Assembly (NCBI RefSeq): GCF_013141915.1
Contig: NZ_SROX01000006.1
Coordinates: 62,001-126,000 of the forward strand
From: Cupriavidus necator
GTDB lineage: Bacteria > Pseudomonadota > Gammaproteobacteria > Burkholderiales > Burkholderiaceae
Length of the DNA: 64,000 nt
Direction of reading: 5' to 3'
In this document: positions 9,837-19,849 of the stretch, piece by piece
Numbering within the stretch: the first letter of the stretch is position 1
How the letters are laid out: each line of letters starts with the position of its first letter
The notes under the pieces: model-generated
Seen by the model: the letters and a program-made list of their open reading frames with translations, nothing else
The model's database searches: none
What the model was told of the DNA's origin: nothing
Program-made: the position numbers and the translations under genes

Positions 9837-10087
9837 TGTTACCCGCTAGCAATTTAGCAAGTGTGACGAAAACTTGGAAAAAATCAAGCAGTTCCCATAC
9901 TGGCCAAAACCCCTAGGCGCCGGCGCAACGCCGGGCCTGCCGGGAGCCGCGTGCGCGTTGAATCGGGCGGCCGCATACAGTACCCTACCGCGCATCGGCG
10001 CCCCGCCCCTGCAGTCCCGGCCCTCCCCACGGCCCGCCTTGCCGGCTTCGGCCGCGCCCCGAACAAGAACATCACCGGGATAACACC

Positions 10088-11704
10088 GTGAATGAATGGA
10101 CCATCCGCACGCGCATCCTGGCAAGCTTTTCGCTGATCCTGCTTGTCATGGCGCTGATGGGCGTAGTCGCCTATACCCGCCTGAGCGCGATTGAACGAGG
10201 CACCACGCTGATGCTGCAGGACGCGCTGCCCGGGCTGAACTACAGCACCGGCATCCGCGGCGTCTGGGGCGAGCGCTACGTGCTGGCATGGCAGACCATC
10301 AACGCCACCGACGAAGCGCAGCGGCGCAGCTTCCAGCAGCAAGGCCAGGAGGCTGCCGGCCGCCTGGACAAGCTCGAGCAGCAATACGAGGCCACCATCA
10401 CGCGCGACGAAGACCGGGCCGCCTTCAAGGCCTATCGCGACGTGCGCGCGCGTTATGAACAGGCGGCCCAGGTCCTGTCACGCCAGGGCGACTGGAGCAG
10501 CGCCGCCGCCTCGGCAGCGCTGCGCGGCGAGGCGCATGACCGCTGGATCGAGGCACGCAAGGCGACCCAGCACCTGGTGGACGACAACAGCGCGGTCAAC
10601 GCCCGCGCCGCGCAAGGCATCGACGATGCCGTCAATGCCGCCAAGCTTGGCATCGAAGCGGCGCTGATCGTGGCGTTGGGGGTGGCGCTGGTATGCGGCT
10701 ACCTGCTGCTGCGCGCGATCACGGTGCCGATGCAGTCGATCGTCGGCCTGCTGGCCGGCATCCGCGGCGGCGACCTGCGCCTGCGCATGGCGCTGCGCCG
10801 CAAGGACGAGTTCCACGAAGTGGAAGAAGGCTTCAACCAGATGACCGGCGAGCTGACTTCGCTGGTGGGCCAGGCCCAGCGCACCGCGATCCAGGTCACC
10901 ACCTCGGTCAACGAGATCGCCGCCACGGCGCGCCAGCAGCAGGCCACCGCCACCGAGACCGCCGCCACCACCACGCAGATCGGTGCAACCTCGCGCGAGA
11001 TCTCGGCCACCGCGCGCGACCTGGTGCGCACCATCCACGAAGTCTCCAGCGCCGCCGAGCAGGCCGCGGCGCTGGCCGGCACCGGGCAGGGCGGCCTGTC
11101 GCGCATGGAAGGCACCATGCAGCATGTGATGGATGCCGCCGGCTCGGTCAACGCCAAGCTGGCCACGCTCAACGAAAAGGCCGGCAATATCAACCAAGTG
11201 GTGACCACCATCGCCAAGGTCGCCGACCAGACCAACCTGCTGTCGCTGAACGCCGCGATCGAAGCCGAGAAGGCCGGCGAATACGGCCGCGGCTTCGCCG
11301 TGGTGGCCACCGAGATCCGCCGCCTGGCCGACCAGACCGCGGTGGCCACCTATGACATCGAGCAGATGGTGCGCGAGATCCAGTCGGCGGTGTCGGCCGG
11401 CGTGATGGGCATGGACAAGTTCTCGGAGGAAGTGCGCCGGGGCATGTCCGAGGTCACGCAAGTGGGCGACCAGCTGTCGCAGATCATCGCCCAGGTGCAG
11501 TCGCTGGCGCCGCGCGTGCTGATGGTCAATGAAGGCATGCAGGCCCAGGCCGGCGGCGCCGAGCAGATCAACCAGGCGCTGATGCAGCTGTCCGAGGCCG
11601 CGCAGCAGACCGTCGAATCGCTGCGCCAGTCGAGCCAGGCGATCGACGAACTGACACTGGTCGCCAACGACCTGCGCAGCGGCGTGTCGCGCTTCAAGGT
11701 CTAG
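10088..11704 (+). CDS. wspA: WspA, methyl-accepting chemotaxis-type receptor
   Basis: A 538-aa membrane receptor starting at GTG 10088. A first helix (about 10-30) and a second (about 195-217) bracket a mostly helical periplasmic domain. A HAMP segment follows and then a long cytoplasmic signalling coiled coil with the MCP hairpin tip near [19 protein letters not shown]. In Pseudomonas, WspA is a surface-contact or envelope-stress receptor that drives the WspE kinase. The identification rests on the MCP architecture plus exact wspA-B-C-D-E-F-R gene order downstream. Confidence 0.9.
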   Translation: MNEWTIRTRILASFSLILLVMALMGVVAYTRLSAIERGTTLMLQDALPGLNYSTGIRGVWGERYVLAWQTINATDEAQRRSFQQQGQEAAGRLDKLEQQYEATITRDEDRAAFKAYRDVRARYEQAAQVLSRQGDWSSAAASAALRGEAHDRWIEARKATQHLVDDNSAVNARAAQGIDDAVNAAKLGIEAALIVALGVALVCGYLLLRAITVPMQSIVGLLAGIRGGDLRLRMALRRKDEFHEVEEGFNQMTGELTSLVGQAQRTAIQVTTSVNEIAATARQQQATATETAATTTQIGATSREISATARDLVRTIHEVSSAAEQAAALAGTGQGGLSRMEGTMQHVMDAAGSVNAKLATLNEKAGNINQVVTTIAKVADQTNLLSLNAAIEAEKAGEYGRGFAVVATEIRRLADQTAVATYDIEQMVREIQSAVSAGVMGMDKFSEEVRRGMSEVTQVGDQLSQIIAQVQSLAPRVLMVNEGMQAQAGGAEQINQALMQLSEAAQQTVESLRQSSQAIDELTLVANDLRSGVSRFKV

Positions 11705-11743
11705 GCTGCCGGTTCCCGCACCGGGCCGTCGCGCGCCGCCGCC

Positions 11744-12220
11744 ATGAAACTCTTCCTGCTGTTCCGCCTGGGCGCCGACCACTACGCGCTCGATGCCGCC
11801 GAGATTGCGGAAGTGCTGCCGCTGACGCGGCTGAAGCAAATTCCCGGCGCGCCGGCCTGGGTGGCGGGACTGATGGAGCGGCGCGGCCAGCCGGTGCCGG
11901 TGCTCGACCTGCCCGCGCTGGCTACCGGCGTGCCCGCCGCGTTGCGCACCAGCACGCGCACGGTGCTGGTCCATTACCGCCGCGCTGAAGGCGAACCCGT
12001 GCGGCTGCTCGGCCTGCGCCTGGAAGCGGCCACGCAGACGCTGCGCTGTCCGGCGGAATCGTTCCTCGACGCCGGCGTGTCCGGCGCCAGCCCGCGCTAT
12101 CTCGGTCCGGTGCGGCATGACGCGCGCGGCCTGGTGCAATGGGTCAGGGTCGGCGCCCTGCTGCCGGACGAGGTCCATGCCATGCTGTTCGCCGAAGCCG
12201 CCGGGGAGGACGCCGCATGA
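11744..12220 (+). CDS. wspB: WspB, CheW-like coupling protein
   Basis: A 158-aa CheW-domain protein (LFLLFRLGADHYALDAAEIA at the start, then GLMERRGQPVPVLDLPALA). It would tie the WspA receptor to the WspE kinase. It starts 39 bases after wspA and overlaps wspC by the four bases ATGA. The operon carries two CheW-like proteins, as in Pseudomonas, and this is the single-domain one. Confidence 0.88.
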   Translation: MKLFLLFRLGADHYALDAAEIAEVLPLTRLKQIPGAPAWVAGLMERRGQPVPVLDLPALATGVPAALRTSTRTVLVHYRRAEGEPVRLLGLRLEAATQTLRCPAESFLDAGVSGASPRYLGPVRHDARGLVQWVRVGALLPDEVHAMLFAEAAGEDAA

Positions 12221-13500
12221 GCACCGCCGCGCATATCGAAGCCTTGCTCAAGGCCCGCATCGGCCTGGACGCCGGCGCCATCGGCAGCGGCGCGGTGGCG
12301 CGCGCCGTGCGCGAACGCCAGCAGGCGCGGCACGCGCCCGATACCGAGGCGTACTGGCAACTGCTGCAAGGCACGGCCGACGAATTCCAGGCGCTGATCG
12401 AGGCCGTGGTGGTGCCCGAGACCTGGTTCTTCCGGCACCGCGAAGCCTTGCTGGCGCTGGGCCGCTTTGCCGCCGAACGCGCCTTTGCCGACAGCCGGCG
12501 CACGCTGCGGCTGCTGAGCCTGCCCTGCTCCACCGGCGAAGAGCCGTATTCGATCGCCATGGCGCTGCTCGATGCCGGCGTGCCGCCGGGGCGCTTCTAT
12601 ATCGACGCGGTGGACATCAGCGCGCGTGCGCTGGCCCGTGCGCGCCAGGGGCAATACAGCGCCAACGCCTTCCGCAGCGCGCCGCTGGACTTCCGCGACC
12701 GTTATTTCACCGCCACGCCTACCGGCTACGCGCTGGACGCGCGCGTGCGCGCGCAGGTGCGGCTGCTGCAGGGCAACCTGGTCGAGCCTGGCCTGCTCGC
12801 CGGCGAAGCGCCTTATGACTTTGTATTCTGCCGCAACCTGTTGATCTACTTCGACGCCGCCGGGCAGCGGCAGGCGGTGCAGACCCTGGTGCGCCTGACC
12901 ATGCCCGACGGCCTGCTTTTCGTCGGGCCGGCCGAGGCCAGCGTGCTGAGCGCGCAGGGGCTGGAGCCGGTCGGCATCCCGCTGACCTTTGCCTTCCGCA
13001 AGCCCACCGCCGCGGCGCTGCGTGCGCGGGCCCCGTCCCACCCGCCGGTCCACGCCACCCAGCCACGCCGCATGGCCGCGCCGCCGCGCCTGCCGCGGCC
13101 GCCCGCGTCCATGCGTCCTCCGGCGCTGCGGCCCTCCGCGCCGGCCGCACCATCAGCTTCCGATGCGCGCGCATCGGAGCTGGCCGCGATCGCGGCAATG
13201 GCCGACCGCGGCGAACTGGACGCCGCCACGGCCGCGTGCCTGGCGCTGCTCGACCGTGCCGCGCCGGATACCGATGGCGCCGCCATGGCCGATGCCTATG
13301 GCATGCTCGGCGTGCTGCACGACGCCGCCGGCCGCGTCGCCCAGGCGCACGCGGCCTACCGCAAGGCGCTCTACCTGGACCCATCGCACCAGGAAAGCCT
13401 GTATCACCTGGCCGCGTTGCTCGACACCGAAGGCGACCACGATGGCGCCACCCGCTTGCGCCAGCGCGCGCAGCGCCACACCCGCAAGCACCATGGCTGA
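12217..13500 (+). CDS. wspC: WspC, CheR-type receptor methyltransferase with TPR tail
   Basis: A 427-aa SAM-dependent glutamate methyltransferase. ATG 12217 overlaps the wspB stop. The CheR catalytic core shows VVPETWFFRH, the SAM-binding PCSTGEEPYSIAM (about residues 103-115) and FCRNLLIYF. A Pro/Ala-rich linker (about 270-315) leads to TPR-like helices (about 330-425, with AYRKALYLDPSHQESLYHLA). The CheR-TPR fusion is the WspC signature. It would methylate WspA and oppose WspF; the overlaps on both sides suggest coupled translation. Confidence 0.9.
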   Translation: MSTAAHIEALLKARIGLDAGAIGSGAVARAVRERQQARHAPDTEAYWQLLQGTADEFQALIEAVVVPETWFFRHREALLALGRFAAERAFADSRRTLRLLSLPCSTGEEPYSIAMALLDAGVPPGRFYIDAVDISARALARARQGQYSANAFRSAPLDFRDRYFTATPTGYALDARVRAQVRLLQGNLVEPGLLAGEAPYDFVFCRNLLIYFDAAGQRQAVQTLVRLTMPDGLLFVGPAEASVLSAQGLEPVGIPLTFAFRKPTAAALRARAPSHPPVHATQPRRMAAPPRLPRPPASMRPPALRPSAPAAPSASDARASELAAIAAMADRGELDAATAACLALLDRAAPDTDGAAMADAYGMLGVLHDAAGRVAQAHAAYRKALYLDPSHQESLYHLAALLDTEGDHDGATRLRQRAQRHTRKHHG

Positions 13501-14209
13501 GACCCGCGCCCATCCCTTTGCCGCCGTGGTGGACGCCGACGGCGTGGACGACTGCTGGCGGCGCATCGGCGTGCGCGGCGACGGCAGTTGCCCGGCGCTG
13601 GCCGAGCACGCCCACTGCCGCAACTGCCCAACCTACGCGCAGGCCGCTGCCCGGCTGCTGGACGCCCGGGAGCTGGAGCAGGATCTGCAGGTCTTGCCCG
13701 ATGCCGGCGGCAGCGATGGCAATGATGGCCATGCCGGCGACGACCGCAACGACAGCGGCACCGCGCTGGCTTGCCTGGTGTTCCGCATCGGCGATGAATG
13801 GCTGGCGCTGCCGACCGCCGCGCTGGGCGAAGTCACCGCGCCAGGCCCGATCCATTCGCTGCCGCACCGGCGCGATGCCGCCGTACTGGGGCTGGCCGCG
13901 GTGCGCGGCAACCTGCTGGCCTGCCTGTCGCTGGCGCACGTGTTCGACACGGGCGCAGCCCGCGCCGAGCTCAACGCTGCCGGCAGCCGCTTCCTGATCC
14001 TTGGACAAGGGCGCGCCGCGATCGCCCTGCCGGTGGCCGAGATCTCCGGCATTGTACGGGTGCGGCGCGCCGCGCTGCTGCCGCTGCCCGCCACGCTGGC
14101 GCGCGGCTCGGCCCGCTATACCCAGGCGCTCTTTCTCGACCAGGGCCGCAGCGTCGGCCTGCTCGACGCCGCGCAAGTCCGCCAGGCACTGGCACGGAGC
14201 CTGGCATGA
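13493..14209 (+). CDS. wspD: WspD, CheW-like protein with N-terminal Cys motif
   Basis: A 238-aa protein. ATG 13493 overlaps the end of wspC. The N terminus carries the WspD-type Cys pattern DDCW, then GDGSCPALAEHAHCRNCPTY (four Cys within about 30 residues, a possible metal or redox site). A flexible Asp/Gly linker follows, then a CheW domain from about residue 90 (CLVFRIGDEWLALPTAALGE). It is the second coupling protein of the Wsp complex. Its stop overlaps the wspE start by four bases. Confidence 0.88.
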   Translation: MAETRAHPFAAVVDADGVDDCWRRIGVRGDGSCPALAEHAHCRNCPTYAQAAARLLDARELEQDLQVLPDAGGSDGNDGHAGDDRNDSGTALACLVFRIGDEWLALPTAALGEVTAPGPIHSLPHRRDAAVLGLAAVRGNLLACLSLAHVFDTGAARAELNAAGSRFLILGQGRAAIALPVAEISGIVRVRRAALLPLPATLARGSARYTQALFLDQGRSVGLLDAAQVRQALARSLA

Positions 14210-16518
14210 ACCCGGAACAATTGCGCGACGCCTCGCTGCTGGAATTGTTTGCGCTCGAAGCCGACGCCCAGGCCGAGATCCTCAACGCCGGGCTGCTGGC
14301 GCTGGAGCGCAACCCGGGCGCACCCGAGCAGCTCGAGGCGTGCATGCGCGCGGCGCACTCGCTCAAGGGCGCGGCCCGCATCGTCGGGCTCGACGGCGGC
14401 GTGCGGCTGGCGCATGCCATGGAAGACTGCCTGGTCGCCGCCCAGGGCGGCATGCCGCTGGCTGCCGCGCATATCGATGCGCTGCTGCAGGGCACCGACC
14501 TGCTGCTGCGCATCGGCCATCCGCCCGGAGGCGACCCGGACTGGTCCGAGCAGGCCGGCCGCGCCGAGATCGACGCGGTGGTGCAGCGGCTGGGTTCGCT
14601 CGACGGCGGCGGCGCGCCGGCGCAGCGCGCCGCTGCCGACGCGACCGCCCCCGCTGCCGCCCCGGTCAGCACCCCCGCCCCTGCGCCGACGCTCGAGCCC
14701 GACATCGCGCCGCCGGCACCGATGGCCGCGCACAGCACAGACGGCCACGAGCGCATGCTGCGCATCAATGCGGATGCGCTGGACCAGATGCTGGCACTGT
14801 CGGGCGAGGCCATGGTCGAATCGCACTGGCTGCGGCCCTTCGGCAAAGCGCTGCAAAAGGCGCGGCGCCAGCAGGCGCGCGCGCTGTCCGCGGCCGATAC
14901 GCTGCAGCAGGCCCTGCGCGAGACCCAGGATGGCGGCGGCGCGCATGCGTCAGCGGCGGCACAGGCGGCGCTGGCCGAACTGCGCCAGCTGCTCGACGAT
15001 GGCCACCAGCAACTGGCGGCGCGGCTCGACGAGTTCGAGCAGTACGATCATCGCGCCACGCGGCTGGCGCGGCGGCTCTATGACAGCGCGCTGGCCTCGC
15101 GCATGCGCCCGCTCTCCGACGGCCTGGCCGGCTACGCGCGCATGGTGCGCGATCTGGGCCGCTCGCTGGGCAAGCCAGTGCACCTGGAGCTGTCCGGCGC
15201 CGGCACGCAGGTGGACCGCGACATCCTCGAGGCGCTGGACGCACCCCTGGCACACCTGCTGCGCAATGCCGTGGACCATGGCATCGAGGCACCGGCGGTG
15301 CGCCAGGCCCAGGGCAAGCCGGCGCAAGGCCGCGTGATGCTGCACGCGCGCCACAACGCGGGCCGGCTGCAGATCGAGATTTCCGACGACGGCGCCGGGG
15401 TCGACCTGGACGCGCTGCGACGCGCCATCGTGCGGCGGCGGCTGGCCTCCGAAGACACGGCGGCGCGGCTGTCGCAGGCGGAGCTGCTCGACTTCCTGCT
15501 GCTGCCCGGCTTCAGCATGCGCGACACCGTCTCCGAAGTCTCCGGCCGCGGCGTCGGCCTCGACGCGGTGCAGGAGATGGTGCGACGCGTGCGCGGCAGC
15601 CTGCGCCTGACGCAGCAGCCTGGCCAGGGCCTGCACTTCAGCCTCGAGCTGCCGCTGACGCTGTCGGTGGTGCGCACGCTGCTGGTGGACGTGGCCGGCG
15701 AAGCCTATGCCTTCCCGCTCGGCCGCGTGCTGCGCGCGACCTCGGTGGCGCGTAGCGAGATCGAACAGACCGAAGGCCACCAGCATTTCCGCCACGAGGG
15801 CCGTGCCATCGGGCTGGTCAGCGCGGCACAGGTGCTGCAGCGGGACGGCGCCGAGGCCGGCGCGGCCCAGGCGCAGGTACCGGTGGTGATCATCGGCGAG
15901 GCCGAGCGGACCTATGCGATTGCGGTCGACCGCATGCTGGGCGAACGCCTGCTGGTGGTGCAGCCGCTACCCGCGGCACTAGGCAAGGTCCGCGACATTG
16001 CCGCCGGCAGCCTGACCGACGATGGCACGCCGGTGCTGATCTTCGATGTCGAGGACATGATCCGCTCGGTCGAGAAGCTGGTGTCGGAGGGCCGCATCGA
16101 AGGCGTGCGCCAGGCCGAAGCGGCCAGCGTGCAGGCGCGCGCGCGGCGCGTGCTGGTGGTGGACGACTCGCTCACCGTGCGCGAGCTGCAGCGCAAGCTG
16201 CTGGCCGGGCGCGGCTATGACGTGGCGGTCGCGGTCGACGGCATGGACGGCTGGAACGTGCTGCGCGCCGAGCCCTTCGACCTGGTCATCACCGACGTCG
16301 ACATGCCGCGCATGGACGGCATCGAGCTGGTGCGCCGGATTCGCCAGGACGCCGCGCTGCGCCAGTTGCCAGTGATGGTGGTGTCGTACAAGGACCGCGA
16401 GCAGGACCGCCAGCGCGGGCTGGAGGCCGGCGCGGACTATTATCTGGCCAAGGGCAGTTTCCATGACGCCGCGTTGCTCGACGCGGTCCAGGACCTGATC
16501 GGCGAGGCACGTCCATGA
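14206..16518 (+). CDS. wspE: WspE, CheA-type hybrid histidine kinase with C-terminal receiver
   Basis: A 770-aa kinase. The N-terminal HPt has phospho-His 51 in AHSLKGAARIVG. A Pro/Ala linker (about 145-185) precedes the dimerisation and HATPase domains (N-box LLRNAVDHGIEAP near 354, then DDGAGVD and GRGVGLDAVQEM). A CheW-like domain follows, and a receiver (VLVVDDSLTVRE near 649) with phospho-Asp near 697 in ITDVDMPRMDG. It lacks a separate P2 domain, as expected for WspE. It should phosphorylate WspR (activating the cyclase) and WspF (feedback). Confidence 0.92.
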   Translation: MNPEQLRDASLLELFALEADAQAEILNAGLLALERNPGAPEQLEACMRAAHSLKGAARIVGLDGGVRLAHAMEDCLVAAQGGMPLAAAHIDALLQGTDLLLRIGHPPGGDPDWSEQAGRAEIDAVVQRLGSLDGGGAPAQRAAADATAPAAAPVSTPAPAPTLEPDIAPPAPMAAHSTDGHERMLRINADALDQMLALSGEAMVESHWLRPFGKALQKARRQQARALSAADTLQQALRETQDGGGAHASAAAQAALAELRQLLDDGHQQLAARLDEFEQYDHRATRLARRLYDSALASRMRPLSDGLAGYARMVRDLGRSLGKPVHLELSGAGTQVDRDILEALDAPLAHLLRNAVDHGIEAPAVRQAQGKPAQGRVMLHARHNAGRLQIEISDDGAGVDLDALRRAIVRRRLASEDTAARLSQAELLDFLLLPGFSMRDTVSEVSGRGVGLDAVQEMVRRVRGSLRLTQQPGQGLHFSLELPLTLSVVRTLLVDVAGEAYAFPLGRVLRATSVARSEIEQTEGHQHFRHEGRAIGLVSAAQVLQRDGAEAGAAQAQVPVVIIGEAERTYAIAVDRMLGERLLVVQPLPAALGKVRDIAAGSLTDDGTPVLIFDVEDMIRSVEKLVSEGRIEGVRQAEAASVQARARRVLVVDDSLTVRELQRKLLAGRGYDVAVAVDGMDGWNVLRAEPFDLVITDVDMPRMDGIELVRRIRQDAALRQLPVMVVSYKDREQDRQRGLEAGADYYLAKGSFHDAALLDAVQDLIGEARP

Positions 16519-17552
16519 AAATCGGCATCGTCAATGATTCAGCGCTCGCGGTCGCCGCGCTGCGCCGCGCGCTGGCGCTGGATCCGGCGTTCGAGATCGC
16601 ATGGGTTGCCGGCGACGGCGCCCAGGCGGTGCAACTGGCTGCGCGCCAGACCCCCGACCTGATCCTGATGGACCTGCTGATGCCGGTCATGGACGGCGTC
16701 GAGGCCACGCGCCTGATCATGGCCGCCACGCCGTGCGCCATCGTGGTGGTGACCATGGACCTGGGCCGCAACGCGTCGCAGGTGTTCGACGCCATGGGCC
16801 ATGGCGCCATCGACGCGGTCGATACCCCGACCCTGGCCGAAGCCGACGCGCAGCTGGCCGCCGGGCCGCTGCTGCGCAAGCTGCGCAATATTGCGCGCCT
16901 GCTGGCGGGCCGGGTGGCGCCGCAGCACGCGCTGCCGGCGGCGCCGCGCGCCGGCAGCGCGCCGCGGCTGGTGGCGATCGGCGCCTCGGCCGGCGGCCCG
17001 GCCGCGCTGGCCACGCTGCTGGGTGCGCTGCCGGCGGACTTCAGCGCCGCGGTGGTCACCGTGCAGCATGTCGACGAGGCCTTTGCCGCCGGCATGGCCG
17101 ACTGGCTCGACGGGCAATGCGCGCTGCCGGTGCGCATTGCGCGCGCCGGCGAGGCGCCGCAGGCCGGCACCGTGCTGCTGGCCGGCACCAACGACCACCT
17201 GCGCCTGGCCGGACCGAGCCGGCTGGCCTACACCGAGCAACCCTGCGACTACCTTTATCGCCCCTCCATCGATGTGTTCTTCGAAAGCGTGGTGGAACAC
17301 TGGCGCGGCGACGTGATCGGCGTGCTGCTCACCGGCATGGGCCGCGACGGCGCGCTCGGCCTGAAGGCGATACGCGACCGCGGTTTCCTGACCATCGCCC
17401 AGGACCGCGCCACCAGCGCCGTGTACGGCATGCCCAAGGCCGCCGCCGCCCTTGGCGCCGCCGCCGAGATCCTGCCGCTGCCGCGCATCGCGGCACGGCT
17501 GGTGCAGGCGTGCGGGCCCGCGGCACTGCCGTGGCCCGCCCCGACCGCCTGA
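16515..17552 (+). CDS. wspF: WspF, CheB-type receptor methylesterase
   Basis: A 345-aa response regulator. Receiver: VNDSALAV at the start and phospho-Asp 53 in [13 protein letters not shown]; the usual DD pair is N8-D9. The CheB esterase domain has nucleophile Ser 158 in GASAGGPA, plus VTVQHVDE and [10 protein letters not shown]. WspF removes methyl groups from WspA and dampens the pathway; loss of WspF in Pseudomonas gives constitutive WspR activity and wrinkly colonies. The ATG overlaps the wspE stop. Confidence 0.92.
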   Translation: MKIGIVNDSALAVAALRRALALDPAFEIAWVAGDGAQAVQLAARQTPDLILMDLLMPVMDGVEATRLIMAATPCAIVVVTMDLGRNASQVFDAMGHGAIDAVDTPTLAEADAQLAAGPLLRKLRNIARLLAGRVAPQHALPAAPRAGSAPRLVAIGASAGGPAALATLLGALPADFSAAVVTVQHVDEAFAAGMADWLDGQCALPVRIARAGEAPQAGTVLLAGTNDHLRLAGPSRLAYTEQPCDYLYRPSIDVFFESVVEHWRGDVIGVLLTGMGRDGALGLKAIRDRGFLTIAQDRATSAVYGMPKAAAALGAAAEILPLPRIAARLVQACGPAALPWPAPTA

Positions 17553-17604
17553 ATGCATGCAATGGGTCCCGGCCGCGCCGGGACCGCGAGACCTGGAATT
17601 GAAT

Positions 17605-18639
17605 ATGCAACCCGAATCCCTTAACCCATCCGGCATGCCCGCACCGGCGCCGGCCGTCGACAAGCAGGAATACCTGGCCATGGTGCTGCTGGTGGACGAC
17701 CAGGCCATGGTCGGGGAAGCCGTGCGCCGCGCGCTCGCCAGCGAGCCGGACATCGACTTCCATTACTGCGCGCAGCCGGATGAAGCGGTGGCCGTGGCGC
17801 AGCGCACCAAGCCCACCGTGATCCTGCAGGACCTGGTGATGCCGGGCGTCGATGGCCTGACGCTGGTGCAACGCTATCGCGACAACCCCGCCACCCGCGA
17901 TATCCCGATCATCGTGCTATCGACCAAGGAAGAAGCCGCGACCAAGGGCGCGGCGTTTGCCGCCGGCGCCAACGACTACCTGGTCAAGCTGCCGGACAGC
18001 ATCGAACTCATTGCACGCATCCGCTATCACTCGCGCTCCTACGTGAACCAGTTGCAGCGCGACGAAGCCTACCGTGCGCTGCGGCAAAGCCAGCAGCAAC
18101 TGCTGGAAACCAACCTGGAACTGCAGCGCCTGACCAACTCTGACGGCCTGACCGGCTTGTCCAACCGGCGCTATTTCGACGAATACCTCGGCGCGGAATG
18201 GCGCCGCGCACTGCGCGAGCAGACCCAGCTGGCGCTGCTGATGATCGATGTCGACGCGTTCAAGGCCTACAACGACACCTACGGCCACGTCGCCGGCGAC
18301 GAGGTGCTGCGCCGCGTGGCCGCCGTGATCCGCGACAATTGCGTGCGCGCCGCCGACCTGCCCGCACGCTTCGGCGGTGAAGAGTTCGCCATGGTGCTGC
18401 CGGCTACCTCGCCCGGCGGCGTGCGGCTGCTGGCCGAAAAGGTGCGGCGCGCGGTGCAGGGGCTGGCCATTGCCCACAGCGGCTCGCCTACCCTGGACTG
18501 CGTGACCGTCAGCATCGGTGGTGCGGTGCTGGTGCCGCAGGCCGGCGCGCAGCCCAGCCAGTTGGTGGAAGCGGCCGATGCGGGCCTCTACCAGGCCAAG
18601 CGCAATGGCCGCAACCTGGTCATGATGTCGCCGCCCTGA
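17605..18639 (+). CDS. wspR: WspR, receiver-GGDEF diguanylate cyclase
   Basis: A 344-aa output protein. ATG 17605 is the start that gives the WspR-like N terminus ([20 protein letters not shown]) before the receiver ([11 protein letters not shown], phospho-Asp 76 in [12 protein letters not shown]). A coiled-coil stalk (about 155-180) leads to the GGDEF domain. The active site GGEEF is at 257-261 and an intact RxxD inhibitory site (RAAD, 248-251) sits five residues before it. It should make c-di-GMP from GTP when phosphorylated by WspE and be product-inhibited. It closes the operon, 52 bases after wspF. Confidence 0.94.
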   Translation: MQPESLNPSGMPAPAPAVDKQEYLAMVLLVDDQAMVGEAVRRALASEPDIDFHYCAQPDEAVAVAQRTKPTVILQDLVMPGVDGLTLVQRYRDNPATRDIPIIVLSTKEEAATKGAAFAAGANDYLVKLPDSIELIARIRYHSRSYVNQLQRDEAYRALRQSQQQLLETNLELQRLTNSDGLTGLSNRRYFDEYLGAEWRRALREQTQLALLMIDVDAFKAYNDTYGHVAGDEVLRRVAAVIRDNCVRAADLPARFGGEEFAMVLPATSPGGVRLLAEKVRRAVQGLAIAHSGSPTLDCVTVSIGGAVLVPQAGAQPSQLVEAADAGLYQAKRNGRNLVMMSPP

Positions 18640-18997
18640 GCCGCGTCCGCACGCCGGCGCGGCTGCCCGCCACCATGGCACCAACGTGGCGGCAACAAGC
18701 AGTTACACATCTGCGCAGGCGGCACGGCCACCTGCGGCCGCGGCCCGTCGCGCCGCCGCGCTTGTGCTGCCAAGGCGCGCCGCCTGGCGCCGCGCGCCTG
18801 CATCACTTCCTGTCGGAATCGTCCGACACTGAATTCGGAGCGTCGCGCCTGTCTGGCCTACCGCTTCAAACCTATCGTTGCATCACGGCAAGCGTGATCC
18901 CGCGCCTGCATACCAGATAGCAACTGGCCAAGCGGCCGCCGCGATCCGCGCCGGCATGGGCCAGCTCGTCTCTGACTCCAACAGCAAGAGGTGACCC
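18640..18997. other. intergenic region after wspR
   Basis: I see no gene here. A weak GC hairpin without a T-tract follows the wspR stop, and a perfect 7-bp inverted repeat lies at 18811-18828 upstream of the lipoprotein gene. The AGAGGTG ribosome site of that gene is just before 18998. Confidence 0.5.
18811..18828. promoter_or_regulatory. operator-like perfect inverted repeat TGTCGGA-N4-TCCGACA
   Basis: Perfect 7+4+7 symmetry, 170 bp upstream of the DUF4397 lipoprotein start and isolated from any terminator features. It could bind a dimeric regulator or form a small hairpin; no second copy was noticed. Confidence 0.4.
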
Positions 18998-19777
18998 ATG
19001 CTTCGATCCAAGACCCTTCTCCTCGGCCTCGCGCTGGCCGCGACCGCCGTGCTGACAGCGTGCGGCGGCGGCGATGACGGCATCGACGACCGCATCGGCC
19101 TGAGCAAGCCCTCGATCCGCGCGATCCACGCCATTACCGGCGGCCCCAATGTCGACGTGCTGCAGAACGGCGCGCGCACCAGCTTCCTGAACAAGCCCTA
19201 CAAGTTCGTTTCGACCTACTTCAACGTTGAAACGGGCAACCAGCTGATCTCGTTCAACGTGGCGGGCACGCAGACAGAACTGGGCCGCGCCAGCCTGGTC
19301 GCCGCCACCGGCCACAAGTACACCGTGGTGACGCTGCCCGGTGCGACCACGGCAGAAACGGTGACCATCGATGATCCGTACGGCAAAGGCCTGCTGTCGA
19401 ATAAGGCCCGCGTGCGCTCGCTGAACGCGTCGTTCAATGCGCAGAACATCGATGTCTACATCACCCTGCCGGCCGTCGACCTGAACTCCGTGTCGCCGAC
19501 CTTTGCCGCGGTGGGCTACAAGCAGGCATCGCCGGCCTCGGGCCAGGATTCGATCGACCTGGACGGCAACACCACCTATCGCCTGCGCATCACCACGGCC
19601 GGCACCAAGACTGTCATCTTTGATTCGGGCGCACTGACGCTGGCCAACAACGCCGACTGGCTGATCACCACGATCCCGGTGGATGGCATCGGCGGCCTGA
19701 CGCCGAACAAGATCAAGGTGCTGGTGGCGCGTGGCGACGACGAATCGCAAGCCGGTCTGGAACTGGTGACGCAATAA
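18998..19777 (+). CDS. DUF4397-domain lipoprotein
   Basis: A 259-aa envelope protein. The signal peptide ends in a clear lipobox, LTAC, with Cys near residue 22 followed by GGGDD, so it should be lipidated; Gly at +2 suggests outer-membrane sorting. The mature part has two repeats of a beta-rich DUF4397 unit (AIHAITGGPNVDVLQNG, later SLNASFNAQNIDVYI), a family found in extracellular or surface proteins of unknown role. A strong ribosome site (AGAGGTG) and a downstream terminator mark it as a single-gene unit. Confidence 0.87.
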   Translation: MLRSKTLLLGLALAATAVLTACGGGDDGIDDRIGLSKPSIRAIHAITGGPNVDVLQNGARTSFLNKPYKFVSTYFNVETGNQLISFNVAGTQTELGRASLVAATGHKYTVVTLPGATTAETVTIDDPYGKGLLSNKARVRSLNASFNAQNIDVYITLPAVDLNSVSPTFAAVGYKQASPASGQDSIDLDGNTTYRLRITTAGTKTVIFDSGALTLANNADWLITTIPVDGIGGLTPNKIKVLVARGDDESQAGLELVTQ

Positions 19778-19816
19778 CCGCTGTCGCGGTTGCCTGCGGC
19801 AGGCGGGCAACGCGGG

Positions 19817-19847
19817 GGGCCGGTCCGGAAGGACCGGCCTCTTTTTA
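19817..19847 (+). terminator. intrinsic terminator of the DUF4397 gene
   Basis: GGCCGGTCC pairs with GGACCGGCC around a GGAA tetraloop and is followed by TCTTTTT, 40 bases after the stop. Confidence 0.9.
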
Positions 19848-19849
19848 TT

